NCBI GenBank assembly: GCA_903929045.1
Contig: CAIYTE010000113.1
Span: 1 to 54,572 of the forward strand
DNA: 54,572 nt
From: an uncultured Hyphomicrobiales bacterium
GTDB taxonomy: Bacteria > Pseudomonadota > Alphaproteobacteria > Rhizobiales > Xanthobacteraceae
Reading direction: 5' to 3'
The notes under the pieces: model-generated
Seen by the model: the letters and a program-made list of their open reading frames with translations, nothing else
What the model was told of the DNA's origin: nothing
The model's database searches: none
Position numbers and translations under genes: made by a program
Shown here: one piece after another, positions 28,916 to 37,055 of the stretch
Position numbering within the stretch: position 1 is the first letter of the stretch
Layout: every line of letters begins with the position of its first letter

Positions 28916-29002
28916 ATGCTGACCTTCCAAATCCTCGGCCTCGCCCTCGCCGCCCTGTTCTTCGGCCCGATGCTCAGCAACCGCGCGCGGTTCTCGCGCT
29001 AA
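28916..29002 (+). CDS. 28-aa single-helix membrane protein (putative)
   Basis: ATG at 28916 with GGAG 7 bases upstream, 28 codons, TAA at 29000-29002. The peptide is MLTFQILGLALAALFFGPML followed by SNRARFSR: one hydrophobic helix and a positive C-terminal tail. Ribosome site and helix make translation plausible. No homology claim is made. Confidence 0.5.
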   Translation: MLTFQILGLALAALFFGPMLSNRARFSR

Positions 29003-29018
29003 AGCCTGCCGCCGCGGT

Positions 29019-29216
29019 TTAGGGCCGGAATTCCCCGGTCAGCGGATCGCGGCGCAACGTCAGCCGGCGCTCGGACACCCGGACCTTCACGCGCCTGGCG
29101 TTATCCATCTCTTCGTTGACCCGGCGCACTTCCTTCACGACCCAATGCACGGCCATGGCGCCGCCGGCGGCGACCAGCGCCCATTTCACGAGTGGCGTCA
29201 AAAGAATTGGCGGCAT
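29019..29216 (-). CDS. small membrane-anchored hypothetical protein
   Basis: 65 aa: a hydrophobic helix (about 10-28, VKWALVAAGGAMAVHWVV), then a basic cytoplasmic tail RRVNEEMDNARRVKVRVSE and a terminal DPLTGEFRP. The tail ending is the sort seen in many small Hyphomicrobiales proteins. It lies between the S49 peptidase and the convergent 28-aa ORF. Function unknown. Confidence 0.6.
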   Translation of the reverse strand: MPPILLTPLVKWALVAAGGAMAVHWVVKEVRRVNEEMDNARRVKVRVSERRLTLRRDPLTGEFRP

Positions 29217-29310
29217 TTCGGCTCCTCAAGATCCTTGAGCTGATGGACTCAATGCTGGCGTCGAATCTAGGCGATTTCGCGGCTTGCCGGAACCGTCCCT
29301 GTGACGGGGT

Positions 29311-30204
29311 TTACAAACCGTAGTGCGACCAGAGGGCGCGGGCTTCCAGCGCCGACACCAAATCGTCCGCCAGCCCGGCGGTATTGCCGAGACTGATCCC
29401 GGGGATCTTGCGGCTCAGCCAGCCGCGCTCCGGCGCGATCACGGGCATGAGGACTTTCTCGCCATAGCGCGCGCGCAGCTCCGACCTCAGGTCGCCGACC
29501 TTGTCGGCGAGGCCGTATTCGATCGCGGTTTCCGCCGTCCAGAATTCGCCCGAGAACAAGGTCTTGTCGGCGCCGTTGAGCTTGGTGCCGCGGCGGCTTT
29601 TCACCAGCGCGATGAAGTGGCCGTGAATGTCTTGCTGGATGGCCTTGATACGCTTCACATCCTCGGGCTTCTCGGGGAGAAACGGGTCGAGCATCGCCTT
29701 GTTGTCGCCGGAGGTGTAGAGGCGCCGCTCGACGCCGAGCTTGTCCATCAGACCGGTAAAACCGAAGGAGCCGCCGACCACGCCGATCGAGCCGACGATC
29801 GAATACTGATCGCAGATGATCTCATCCGCCGCGCAGGCCAGCATGTAGCCGCCCGAGGCGCCGACATCCTCGATGAAGGCCAGCACCGGCAGGTTCTTTT
29901 CCGCCGCCAGCTGGCGGATGCGGCGCATGATCAGATGCGACTGCGATGGCGAGCCGCCCGGCGAATTGATCACCAGCGCGACCGCCCTGGCGTTGCGGGT
30001 GGCGAAGGCCTTGTCGAGCACCTTGGCGACGCCGGCGAGCATCAGGCCGGGCCGCAGCGGCGTGCCGACGCCGATGACGCCGGACAGTCTCACCACCGGC
30101 ACGACCGGGACGTCGGCGCGGAAGCGCGCGGGCATCAGCCCGACGAGAGTGTCGCGCAAGCTTGTCAGGAGATTGGGCATTGGATCCGTGGGGCCACCAG
30201 CCAT
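29311..30204 (-). CDS. S49-family peptidase (SppA/SohB-like)
   Basis: 297 aa Ser-Lys protease domain. NSPGGSPSQSH at 80-90 is the oxyanion segment, Ser117 in GASGGYMLACAADEI is the nucleophile and Lys169 in RLYTSGDNKAML is the general base. Relatives degrade cleaved signal peptides in the membrane. Unusually, I see no clear N-terminal transmembrane helix, only an amphipathic lead (about 10-35), so it may be cytoplasmic or peripheral. The start could also be the ATG at 30180. Confidence 0.9.
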   Translation of the reverse strand: MAGGPTDPMPNLLTSLRDTLVGLMPARFRADVPVVPVVRLSGVIGVGTPLRPGLMLAGVAKVLDKAFATRNARAVALVINSPGGSPSQSHLIMRRIRQLAAEKNLPVLAFIEDVGASGGYMLACAADEIICDQYSIVGSIGVVGGSFGFTGLMDKLGVERRLYTSGDNKAMLDPFLPEKPEDVKRIKAIQQDIHGHFIALVKSRRGTKLNGADKTLFSGEFWTAETAIEYGLADKVGDLRSELRARYGEKVLMPVIAPERGWLSRKIPGISLGNTAGLADDLVSALEARALWSHYGL

Positions 30205-30399
30205 GAAGGTCAGTTAGGCACGGGGCACCGACAAGTCAAAGTAGGAGGCAGGCTGCCTAGCGATTGGCAGAATTGGGTACCCAGTTGGCGGGGTGACCTC
30301 TGCTCAACCTTAATGCAGGCGGTATCCAAATGGGTTGCAACGCAGCAAACATTATACAATTCGGCGCCAAGTACTTAATATTGGCTAATTTTTAACTTT

Positions 30400-30425
30400 G
30401 GAACGCTTATTGCAATGCGGTAGTT
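30400..30425 (+). promoter_or_regulatory. near-consensus EcfG-like promoter
   Basis: GGAAC (30400-30404), 17 bases, AGTT (30422-30425): one mismatch in the -10 element from GGAAC-N17-CGTT. It lies 38 bases before the ATG of the 46-aa ORF and in an unusually AT-rich intergenic stretch (30,310-30,440). Confidence 0.35.
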
Positions 30426-30463
30426 GTCACACACGGTGACGGCATCGAATCAGGCGCATTGCA

Positions 30464-30604
30464 ATGGATCCCAAGCTCGCGATTTTGTTCTTGTTGATTG
30501 GTAGCGTGGTCGTTCTGTCGCACCTCAATGAGGACAATCTGGGCCGGATGCGCCGCCAGGTGGCCGGCCTGCGCTGGCGTCAGCTGGTCCGCCGCCGGGC
30601 CTAA
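30464..30604 (+). CDS. 46-aa single-helix membrane protein (putative)
   Basis: Starts MDPKLAILFLLIGSVVVLSH: one hydrophobic helix followed by a basic tail (about 22-46, rich in Arg). TAA at 30602-30604 overlaps the stop of the convergent methyltransferase gene (CTAA). No strong ribosome site is visible (GCATTGCA upstream). The high Arg content of the tail and the clean helix argue for a real membrane peptide. Function unknown. Confidence 0.5.
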   Translation: MDPKLAILFLLIGSVVVLSHLNEDNLGRMRRQVAGLRWRQLVRRRA

Positions 30605-31377
30605 GCCTCCCCCGCGAGCGATAACGCTTCGCCACCCCGCAGCACCGCTTCGGCCGCCGCCGTCGGCTTGTTGTCGGCGTCATTGAGCGCCAACGCCGGA
30701 TAGACCGTCTCCGCACCCGTGCCGCCACGCACCGCGCGTACCAGAACACGGATCGGATCGGCGCCCTCCTTCGGCAGCACCGGCAAGATCGCCAGCCGGC
30801 CAAAGCTTCCATCCAGCGCCGCCCTCACCTCCGCAAGCCCATCCGCGCGCCAGATCAAGGTCAGCGTGCCGCTTGGTTTGAGCAATGACGCCGCGGCGGC
30901 GGCCCAGCGCGACAGCAGCCCGGATGCGGCGACATGCGCCAGGCGGCGGCGCGGATCGGGCGAGGCGTTCAGCCGTGCAGCGTCGTTGAACGGCGGGTTC
31001 ATCAGGACACGGTCGAAACTCCCCGGCACGAGGCCGGTGAGATTTTCGACATCGGCCTGAAGCGCGTTCGCCCGGTCGTCAAACCGATTGAGCGCGATGT
31101 TTTCCGCCGCGAGCTTCGCCAACGCCGCATCGATCTCGACCAAGGTGACATGAACGCCGGCCACGCGCGCCGCGACAGCGAGCCCCGCCGAGCCAATGCC
31201 GGCGCCGAGATCGACCACCTGCTCGCCCGCCTGCGCGCCGGTCGCCGCCGCCAGCAGGATGGCGTCGTGGCCAACGCGATGACCCTTTTTCGGCTGACGC
31301 AGCCGCAACCGCCCGCCGAGAACCGCGTCCTCGGTAATCGCGAAGGCGGTTTCAGCCGCCATCGGGCCGCAGTTCAT
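30601..31377 (-). CDS. TrmN6-like adenine-N6 methyltransferase
   Basis: 258 aa SAM-dependent methyltransferase. VVDLGAGIGSAGLA is the SAM-binding motif and NPPF (127-130) the catalytic motif of N6-adenine enzymes; GHRVGHDAILLAAA is typical of the tRNA1(Val) A37 methyltransferase group. Target is probably tRNA, but NPPF enzymes also modify rRNA, DNA or protein glutamine. Overlaps the DUF2007 gene by 26 bases if the ATG at 31377 is used, or 11 bases with the ATG at 31362. Last gene of a three-gene operon. Confidence 0.85.
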   Translation of the reverse strand: MNCGPMAAETAFAITEDAVLGGRLRLRQPKKGHRVGHDAILLAAATGAQAGEQVVDLGAGIGSAGLAVAARVAGVHVTLVEIDAALAKLAAENIALNRFDDRANALQADVENLTGLVPGSFDRVLMNPPFNDAARLNASPDPRRRLAHVAASGLLSRWAAAAASLLKPSGTLTLIWRADGLAEVRAALDGSFGRLAILPVLPKEGADPIRVLVRAVRGGTGAETVYPALALNDADNKPTAAAEAVLRGGEALSLAGEA

Positions 31378-31582
31378 GGGCCAGCCCCGCTTCGGTCAGA
31401 AGGCGGCGCGCGGCGATGAGATCGTCATCCGCAACCAGCACACGGCGCGGCAGCACGCCGACCGAACCCTCGAGCACGCTCATGTTCTGATCGAACACCA
31501 GATGCTTGATGCTGGCGCCGTCGAGCAGCGCGCCGACCGCCGACACCAGAACCATGTCGTTGGTGCGGACCAATTCTTTCAT
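31352..31582 (-). CDS. DUF2007 family protein
   Basis: 76 aa. MKELVRTNDMVLVSAVGALL, then IKHLVFDQNMSVLEG, VLPRRVLVADDDLIAARRLL: the pattern of the DUF2007 fold, called 'putative signal transducing protein' in databases and related to ACT-like beta-alpha-beta domains. Its start overlaps the glycosyltransferase stop in ATGA (31579-31582), and its 3' end overlaps the methyltransferase. Role unknown. Confidence 0.85.
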   Translation of the reverse strand: MKELVRTNDMVLVSAVGALLDGASIKHLVFDQNMSVLEGSVGVLPRRVLVADDDLIAARRLLTEAGLAHELRPDGG

Positions 31583-32577
31583 GATGCGCGTCTCTCTTCA
31601 CCCGGCGCGCGATGCGACAGATAGGCCAGCAGCTTGGTCTCGCGTCGGCCACGCGTCACGGTATCGAGCACCAATCCGACCGCGCCGGACAGCGACGCCA
31701 GCATCATCAGGCCCATGGACAAAATCGCCGTCGGAAAACGCGGCACCAATCCGGTTTCGACATAAGTGACGAAAATCGGGATCGCGAGCACGACCGAGAT
31801 CAGGGCCAGCACCGCGCCGATGATCGAGAAAAACGACAGCGGCCGTTCGGCGCGGAACAGCGCGAGGATGGTGCGCAAGATTCGGAAGCCGTCGCGCCAG
31901 GTGTTGAGCTTGGACGTCGAGCCCGTAGGCCGCGCGTAATAGGGCGTGTCGATCTCGGCCGCGGGCAGACCCAGTTCGAGCGCATGAATGGTGAGTTCGG
32001 TTTCGATCTCGAAGCCGCCGGACAGCACCGGAAACGTTTTGACAAAGCGGCGCGAGAATACGCGGTAGCCCGACAGCATGTCGTTGAAGGCCGGACCGAA
32101 CACCCATTTCACCGAGCCGGTCAGCAACAGGTTGCCGGTGCGGTGGCCGGCGCGATAGGCGGCCTCTTCCTGATCGATCCGGTTGGCGACCACCATGTCG
32201 AGACGCTCGACGAGCAAGCGCTCGATCATCGCCGGCGCGCTCGGCGCGTCATAGGTCGCGTCGCCGTCGACGAGGACGTAAATATCGGCCTCGATGTCGG
32301 TGAACATCCGGCGCACCACGAAGCCCTTGCCCTGGTGCCGCTCCTGAAACACCTCGGCACCGGCCTCACGTGCGGCCCGCACGGTGTTGTCGGTCGAGTT
32401 GTTGTCGAACACAAAAACCGTGGCGCTCGGCAGCGCCGCGCGAAAGCCTCTGACGACCTCGGCCACCGCGACTTCTTCGTTGTAGCAAGGCACCAGCACC
32501 GCGATCTTGTAGCGCTCGAGGTTCACGGGCGCGCCCGTGCCGCCACGCGCCAGAGTAGTGGAAACTTGTTTCGCCAA
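31579..32577 (-). CDS. family 2 glycosyltransferase with two C-terminal helices (DPM1/GtrB-like)
   Basis: 332 aa. GT-A catalytic domain (about 25-240) with VLVPCYNEE, FDNNSTDNT and the metal-binding DGDATYD, then SGYRVFSRRF, followed by two transmembrane helices (about 250-275 and 285-312). This layout is that of polyprenyl-phosphate sugar transferases, which move a sugar onto undecaprenyl phosphate at the inner membrane. The start is TTG at 32577 with GGGGG 6 bases upstream; a GTG at residue 18 is the alternative. First gene of the operon with DUF2007 and the methyltransferase, divergent from the polyprenyl synthase gene. Confidence 0.88.
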   Translation of the reverse strand: MAKQVSTTLARGGTGAPVNLERYKIAVLVPCYNEEVAVAEVVRGFRAALPSATVFVFDNNSTDNTVRAAREAGAEVFQERHQGKGFVVRRMFTDIEADIYVLVDGDATYDAPSAPAMIERLLVERLDMVVANRIDQEEAAYRAGHRTGNLLLTGSVKWVFGPAFNDMLSGYRVFSRRFVKTFPVLSGGFEIETELTIHALELGLPAAEIDTPYYARPTGSTSKLNTWRDGFRILRTILALFRAERPLSFFSIIGAVLALISVVLAIPIFVTYVETGLVPRFPTAILSMGLMMLASLSGAVGLVLDTVTRGRRETKLLAYLSHRAPGEERRAS

Positions 32578-32663
32578 TCGTCGCCCCCGCTGGTCACATC
32601 GGCGTCGAAATACGGCGGTACCGCATTCCGGCTATGACCTTTAAATCCAAGCCCCTAAATGAC

Positions 32664-32692
32664 TTGCCGCAGTAGCATAGCGTTTCTATGCT
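32664..32692 (+). promoter_or_regulatory. putative promoter of the polyprenyl synthase gene, with overlapping palindrome
   Basis: TTGCCG (32664-32669), 17 bases, TATGCT (32687-32692). A perfect 7-bp inverted repeat, AGCATAG-CGTTT-CTATGCT (32674-32692), covers the spacer and the -10 element, so a repressor or an RNA hairpin could act here. Confidence 0.4.
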
Positions 32693-32722
32693 CGCCCTGT
32701 CTTGTTGCCCGGGAGAGACGTT

Positions 32723-33733
32723 TTGGCTGTCGTAATTCCGTTTGAAAATCCGCATGCCGCGTCGATCGAGCGCCTGACCGCACTGGTCGCGCCGGATATG
32801 GAACGGGTCAACGCGACGATCCTGGCGCGCACCGGTTCCGACGTCACCATGATCCCGGAAGTGGCCAATCACCTGATTTCGTCGGGCGGCAAGCGCCTGC
32901 GGCCGATGCTGACCCTGGCGATGGCGAAAATCGCCGGCTACCAGGGCGACGGCCATCTCAAGCTAGCCGCCGCCGTCGAGTTCATGCACACGGCGACGCT
33001 GCTGCATGACGATGTCGTCGATGAAAGCGACATGCGCCGCGGCAAGCCGGCGGCCCGCATGGTGTGGGGTAACGAGGCCAGCGTCCTGGTCGGCGATTTC
33101 CTGCTCGGGCAGGCCTTCAAGATGATGGTCGAGGTCGGCAGCCTGCATTGTCTCGATATTCTCTCGACCGCCGCCGCCGTGATCGCCGAAGGCGAAGTCA
33201 TGCAGTTGGGCGCGGCGAAGAACACCGCGACCAACGAAGACGAATATCTCTCCGTGATCCGCGCCAAGACCGCCGAACTGTTCGCCGCCGCCTGTGAAGT
33301 TGGTCCGGCGCTCGCGGTGAAGGAAAAGTCGGTGCAGGCCGCCTGCCGGTCCTACGGCATGAATCTCGGCATCGCGTTCCAGCTCGTCGATGACGCGCTC
33401 GACTACGGCGGCACGTCCGCCAAGCTCGGCAAAAATGTCGGCGACGATTTCCGCGAGGGAAAGATCACGTTGCCGATCGTGCTGTCCTATCGCCGCGGCT
33501 CGGACAGCGAGCGCGCGTTCTGGAATCGCACCCTGAGCGAGGGCGATATTCGCGACGGCGATCTCGACGAGGCGATTGCGGTGATGAAGAAGCATCACGC
33601 CATCGAGGACACGATCGGTCGCGCGCGGCACTACGGCGCCATCGCCACCGACGCGCTGGCCTTGATGCCGAACTCGGAAATGAAAACCGCGCTGGAAGAA
33701 ACCGTCGCGTTCTGCATCGCCCGCGCGCACTAG
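32723..33733 (+). CDS. ispB: polyprenyl diphosphate synthase (octa-/decaprenyl type)
   Basis: Makes the long isoprenoid tail of ubiquinone by adding IPP units to FPP. 336 aa. The first aspartate-rich motif LLHDDVVDESDMRRG (Asp96, Asp97, Asp100) and the second QLVDDALDYGG (Asp223, Asp224, Asp227) are intact; GGKRLRP binds IPP. The start is taken as TTG 32723 with GGGAGAG 6-9 bases upstream, giving MAVVIPFENP, the N-terminus usual in close relatives; another TTG lies 21 bases upstream. Chain length is probably C50 as in most Hyphomicrobiales (established for the group, not visible here). Confidence 0.93.
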   Translation: MAVVIPFENPHAASIERLTALVAPDMERVNATILARTGSDVTMIPEVANHLISSGGKRLRPMLTLAMAKIAGYQGDGHLKLAAAVEFMHTATLLHDDVVDESDMRRGKPAARMVWGNEASVLVGDFLLGQAFKMMVEVGSLHCLDILSTAAAVIAEGEVMQLGAAKNTATNEDEYLSVIRAKTAELFAAACEVGPALAVKEKSVQAACRSYGMNLGIAFQLVDDALDYGGTSAKLGKNVGDDFREGKITLPIVLSYRRGSDSERAFWNRTLSEGDIRDGDLDEAIAVMKKHHAIEDTIGRARHYGAIATDALALMPNSEMKTALEETVAFCIARAH

Positions 33734-33752
33734 GCGCGCTCAAAACTGAAAA

Positions 33753-34040
33753 TTAGTTCTGCGGCGAATAGCCCGTATCCGGATCGCGCAATAGCTGCGA
33801 GCGGATGAACGGGTCGGGGTCCTGCCCGACATAGCGGCCACGGGCATAGACCGCGGGCGAACAGCCATTGGGCTGCGGCGCCGGATTGAAGAAGATACCG
33901 GGGAACGTGAAAGACTGCGGCGCGTCGACACAGGCGCGCGCGATCTTTTTCCGCGGTTTCGCCTGAGCAGAATCAGCGGCGACGACGGCAACTCCCGCAG
34001 TCACGGCAACGGCAGCAATGGCGATCCAGATCGGCTTCAT
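33753..34040 (-). CDS. small exported hypothetical protein
   Basis: 95 aa: signal peptide about 1-27 (ends SAQA), then a short basic segment KPRKKIAR and a mature domain with two Cys (ACVDAP, NGCSP) and the sequence RGRYVGQDPDPFIRSQLLRD, which recurs in small exported proteins of this order. No function known. Confidence 0.68.
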   Translation of the reverse strand: MKPIWIAIAAVAVTAGVAVVAADSAQAKPRKKIARACVDAPQSFTFPGIFFNPAPQPNGCSPAVYARGRYVGQDPDPFIRSQLLRDPDTGYSPQN

Positions 34041-34097
34041 GACGCGCTCCTATGTCCCGCCGTTGCTAACGGCAAATCCCGGCACTGGCAACGGTTC

Positions 34098-34116
34098 CCG
34101 GCAAAGCCGGCTTTTT
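34098..34116 (+). terminator. possible hairpin terminator
   Basis: CCGGC-AAA-GCCGG followed by CTTTTT on the plus strand, immediately next to the ispE stop. The T-run is on the plus strand, so it would stop transcripts entering ispE in antisense; on the ispE strand it is only a hairpin. Confidence 0.35.
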
Positions 34117-34977
34117 CTAGCTCAACGTGACGTCCTTGACCCACCAGCGCGTATGACGGGCCTGCACGGCCCGAGCGGCGGCCGACGCTTCGGATTCTGA
34201 CGCAAACAACGCAAAGCAGGTCGCGCCCGAGCCCGACATGCGGGCGAGCCGGCAGCCGGCTGTTGCTTCCAATACCGCCAGTACGTCCGCAATCACCGGC
34301 GCGCATTCAATCGCAGGCGCGGCGAGATCGTTGCCGTATTGTTTGAGAAACGCGATAGCCGCGTCGAAATTCTGCGGCATCTCGGTCAAGGCAGGCCCGC
34401 CACCCGAACGGATAACAAGCTTGGCGAACACATCGCGCGTTGCCACCGCAACGCCGGGATTGACCAGCACGGCCGGCAGTCGCGGCAGCGTGATGACCGG
34501 AGATAATTGCTCGCCGACGCCGCGCATGATGCGCGCTTTGCTGTCGAGACAAACCGGCACATCGGCGCCGACCGCGCGTGCTGCATCCATCAGACGCGCG
34601 TCATCGAGAGCAAGAGCGTTGAGCCTCGCCAGTAGCCGCAACGCCGCCGCCGCGTCGGCCGAACCGCCGCCGATACCGGCAGCGACCGGAATATTCTTTT
34701 CCAGCGTGAAGCGCCCTGCTTTGATGCCATCGACGCGGTCGCGCAGCGCATTGACCGCCTTGAGCACCAGATTGTCCGAAACATTGCCGCTCGCAATGCC
34801 GAACGGCCCTGCAACATCCAGCGCCCGCGTCTCGCTCGGCGCGAGCGTCAGCCTGTCCGCGAGATCGGCAAAGGCCACGAGGCTTTCGAGATCATGGTAG
34901 CCGTCGGCGCGGCGTCCCAGCACGCGCAGTGTCAGGTTGATCTTGGCGGGCGCGGTTTCGGTCAGCACGACAGTCAA
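34117..34977 (-). CDS. ispE: 4-diphosphocytidyl-2-C-methyl-D-erythritol kinase
   Basis: Fourth step of the MEP pathway to IPP and DMAPP. 286 aa GHMP kinase: APAKINLTLRVLGRRADGYH (substrate Lys), PVAAGIGGGSADAAAAL (ATP loop) and MSGSGATCFALF near the C-terminus. The start appears to be TTG at 34977, which gives the usual 9 residues before the conserved AKINL; a GTG at residue 4 is possible. It feeds the pathway that supplies the polyprenyl synthase 0.4 kb away. Confidence 0.93.
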   Translation of the reverse strand: MTVVLTETAPAKINLTLRVLGRRADGYHDLESLVAFADLADRLTLAPSETRALDVAGPFGIASGNVSDNLVLKAVNALRDRVDGIKAGRFTLEKNIPVAAGIGGGSADAAAALRLLARLNALALDDARLMDAARAVGADVPVCLDSKARIMRGVGEQLSPVITLPRLPAVLVNPGVAVATRDVFAKLVIRSGGGPALTEMPQNFDAAIAFLKQYGNDLAAPAIECAPVIADVLAVLEATAGCRLARMSGSGATCFALFASESEASAAARAVQARHTRWWVKDVTLS

Positions 34978-35010
34978 TGCCTCAAACCGAAAAACGCCAA
35001 TCTAACAGCC

Positions 35011-35107
35011 TCACCCGGAGGTGGCTAAGCGAAGCGGGGAACTCGAAGGGCGACGGCCGACATCCTTCGAGGCTCGCGCGCAAACGCGCTCGCACCTCAG
35101 GATGACG
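35011..35107. repeat. intergenic palindromic repeat, family C (copy 1)
   Basis: Contains CATCCTTCGAGGCTCGCGCGCAAACGCGCTCGCACCTCAGGATGACG, an internal hairpin with the same words (CATCCTTCGAG, CTCAGGATGA) as the copy at 51,071-51,186. The left half (CACCCGGAGGTGGCTAAGCGAAG) is more degenerate. Sits between ispE and the TPR gene. Confidence 0.65.
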
Positions 35108-35114
35108 GATCACT

Positions 35115-36860
35115 TCAGCCGCCGTCGCCGCTCTTCTTCGCGCCCTTATTGGCCTGCGACGCGGTCTCTTCGGGAAGCCCGTTCTTGATCTTCTCTTCGA
35201 TCTTCGGCAGTTCGTCGGCTTCGGGCTTGAGATCGCGCGCATGCGCCCACTGGAAATTGGCCTCCAGCGTGCGGCCGATGCGCCAGTAGGCGTCGCCGAG
35301 ATGATCGTTGATGGTCGGATCTTCCGGCTTCAACTCGATGGCGCGTTCGAGCTGCTTGGCGGCCTCTTCGTAATTGCCGATGCGGAAATAGGCCCAGCCC
35401 AGCGAGTCGACGATATAGCCGTCGTCCGGACGCTGCTGCACAGAGCGCTTAATCATCGCCATGCCGTCGTCCAGGTTGATGCCCTGATCGACCCACGAAT
35501 AGCCGAGATAGTTCAGCACGTGCGGCTGGTCGGGAAACAGTTCGAGCGCCTTCTTGAGATCGGCTTCCGCCTTCGGCCACTGCTTTGAACGCTCATAGCA
35601 GATGCCGCGGAAGTAGAAGCTGACCCAGTTGTTCTTCTCCGGGCGCGCGATGGTGGCGATGCCCTTCGAGTAAACGTCGGCGCATTCGGCGAACTTCTTG
35701 TGGCCGCGCAGAATATTGCCGAGCGCCATGATCGCTTCGGAGTCATCCGGATGCGACTTGATCAGGCCTTCGAGACGTTTCTCGGCCTCGTCCGAACGCT
35801 CGAGCGAGTCGAGGTTCGACGCCATCTGGATGGCGGCGTTGCGATACAGCGGCGAATTTTGCGGAATGCGCTCGTAGACCTTGATGGCGAGGTCCGGCTT
35901 CTTGATCGACTCGTAGAGATCGGCGAGCGACAGCAGCGCCAGCGGATGGTTTGGCGCCAGATGCAGCGCGAGTTGCAGATAGACCACGCCGAGATCTTCG
36001 CCGCCGCGGCGGCCGAGCGAGGCACCGAGGCCGTACAGCGCTTCGGCACCGCCGGCCTGCGCGTCCTTGACGAGTGGCGGCAGTTTTTCACCTGCTTTCA
36101 ACTTGGCCATCGCCTCCGTCACCAGCGGGTGACGCGGCAAGACCTTGTCGAAGGCTTCATACACGGCGAGCGCTTCGCCGGCCGGACGATTGCGCGACAG
36201 CCAGCTGCCGTAAGCCTCGACGACCCGCAGCGCCGACGAGTCCTGCTTGTAGGCTTTTTCGAAACGCTTGCCGGCTTCGGCGGCATTATTGGAAATGTCG
36301 AGGATCATGCCAGCGTGCAGATCCTTGAAGATGCCGTACCAATCCGGACCGCTGAGCTTGTCGATCGCGGCCACGGCGCCCTTGCCGTCGCCGGCGCCCT
36401 GCATGGACCAGGCCGACAGCAACGTCGCGGTGAGGTCGGTGATCGGACCGCGCACCGACGCCGTCAGGTCCTTGCGCGCCTGCGCATATTGCTTGAGCTT
36501 GAGGCCGTTGACGCCGAGCACCAGCTTGGCAACGCGGTCGTTCTTGTCGGCCGCGGCGACGCGCTCGGCGTATTTGACGGCTTCCGTGATGTCGCCGCCG
36601 ACGACCAGCGACAGGAAGGTGCGGTCGAGCAGTTCGCCGTTCTTTGGATCGCGGCGCAGCGCCGCGCGGTAATATGCAGACTCGATCGCGGCATCGCGCT
36701 GCCGTCCGGCGTGGCGGGCGGCCAGATAACTGCCCGAGGCCGTCAGCCCGTTGAGTTCCTGCGCATTGGGCATCTGGGCAGAAAGCTCGACCGGCACGTT
36801 GACCAGGAATGCAGCAAGCGCGGTGCCCGCGATGCACCGGGCAATTTTCAAGGAAGTCAC
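35115..36860 (-). CDS. exported tetratricopeptide-repeat protein
   Basis: 581 aa from the GTG at 36860 (GGAG 8 bases upstream). Signal peptide about 1-29 (ends LSAQ), then roughly a dozen 34-residue TPR units; the clearest are in the second half, for example FRGICYERSKQWPKAEADLKKALELFPDQP, LNYLGYSWVDQGINLDDG, VDSLGWAYFRIGNYEEAAKQL and INDHLGDAYWRIGRTLEA. The tail is Lys/Gly-rich. This is a periplasmic or outer-membrane scaffold of the kind found next to ispE in many Hyphomicrobiales; partners unknown. An ATG 102 bases further upstream lacks a signal peptide at the N-terminus. Confidence 0.87.
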   Translation of the reverse strand: MTSLKIARCIAGTALAAFLVNVPVELSAQMPNAQELNGLTASGSYLAARHAGRQRDAAIESAYYRAALRRDPKNGELLDRTFLSLVVGGDITEAVKYAERVAAADKNDRVAKLVLGVNGLKLKQYAQARKDLTASVRGPITDLTATLLSAWSMQGAGDGKGAVAAIDKLSGPDWYGIFKDLHAGMILDISNNAAEAGKRFEKAYKQDSSALRVVEAYGSWLSRNRPAGEALAVYEAFDKVLPRHPLVTEAMAKLKAGEKLPPLVKDAQAGGAEALYGLGASLGRRGGEDLGVVYLQLALHLAPNHPLALLSLADLYESIKKPDLAIKVYERIPQNSPLYRNAAIQMASNLDSLERSDEAEKRLEGLIKSHPDDSEAIMALGNILRGHKKFAECADVYSKGIATIARPEKNNWVSFYFRGICYERSKQWPKAEADLKKALELFPDQPHVLNYLGYSWVDQGINLDDGMAMIKRSVQQRPDDGYIVDSLGWAYFRIGNYEEAAKQLERAIELKPEDPTINDHLGDAYWRIGRTLEANFQWAHARDLKPEADELPKIEEKIKNGLPEETASQANKGAKKSGDGG

Positions 36861-37055
36861 TGGCGATGCTCCGATCGGGCGGCTATCGGCGCGGCATTCG
36901 CGCGAACCACCGAAGTTGTGCCGAGAATGGCCTTTTTGCGCTGGTGCCGCAAGAACACCCACATGAACACCCGGTAATACAGCCCCGGCTGCGGCTAAGA
37001 GACAGCTTGAAAGCCTCGATGTGGCGGTATCGTGGCCGTGTTCACCGCCTTCGCA

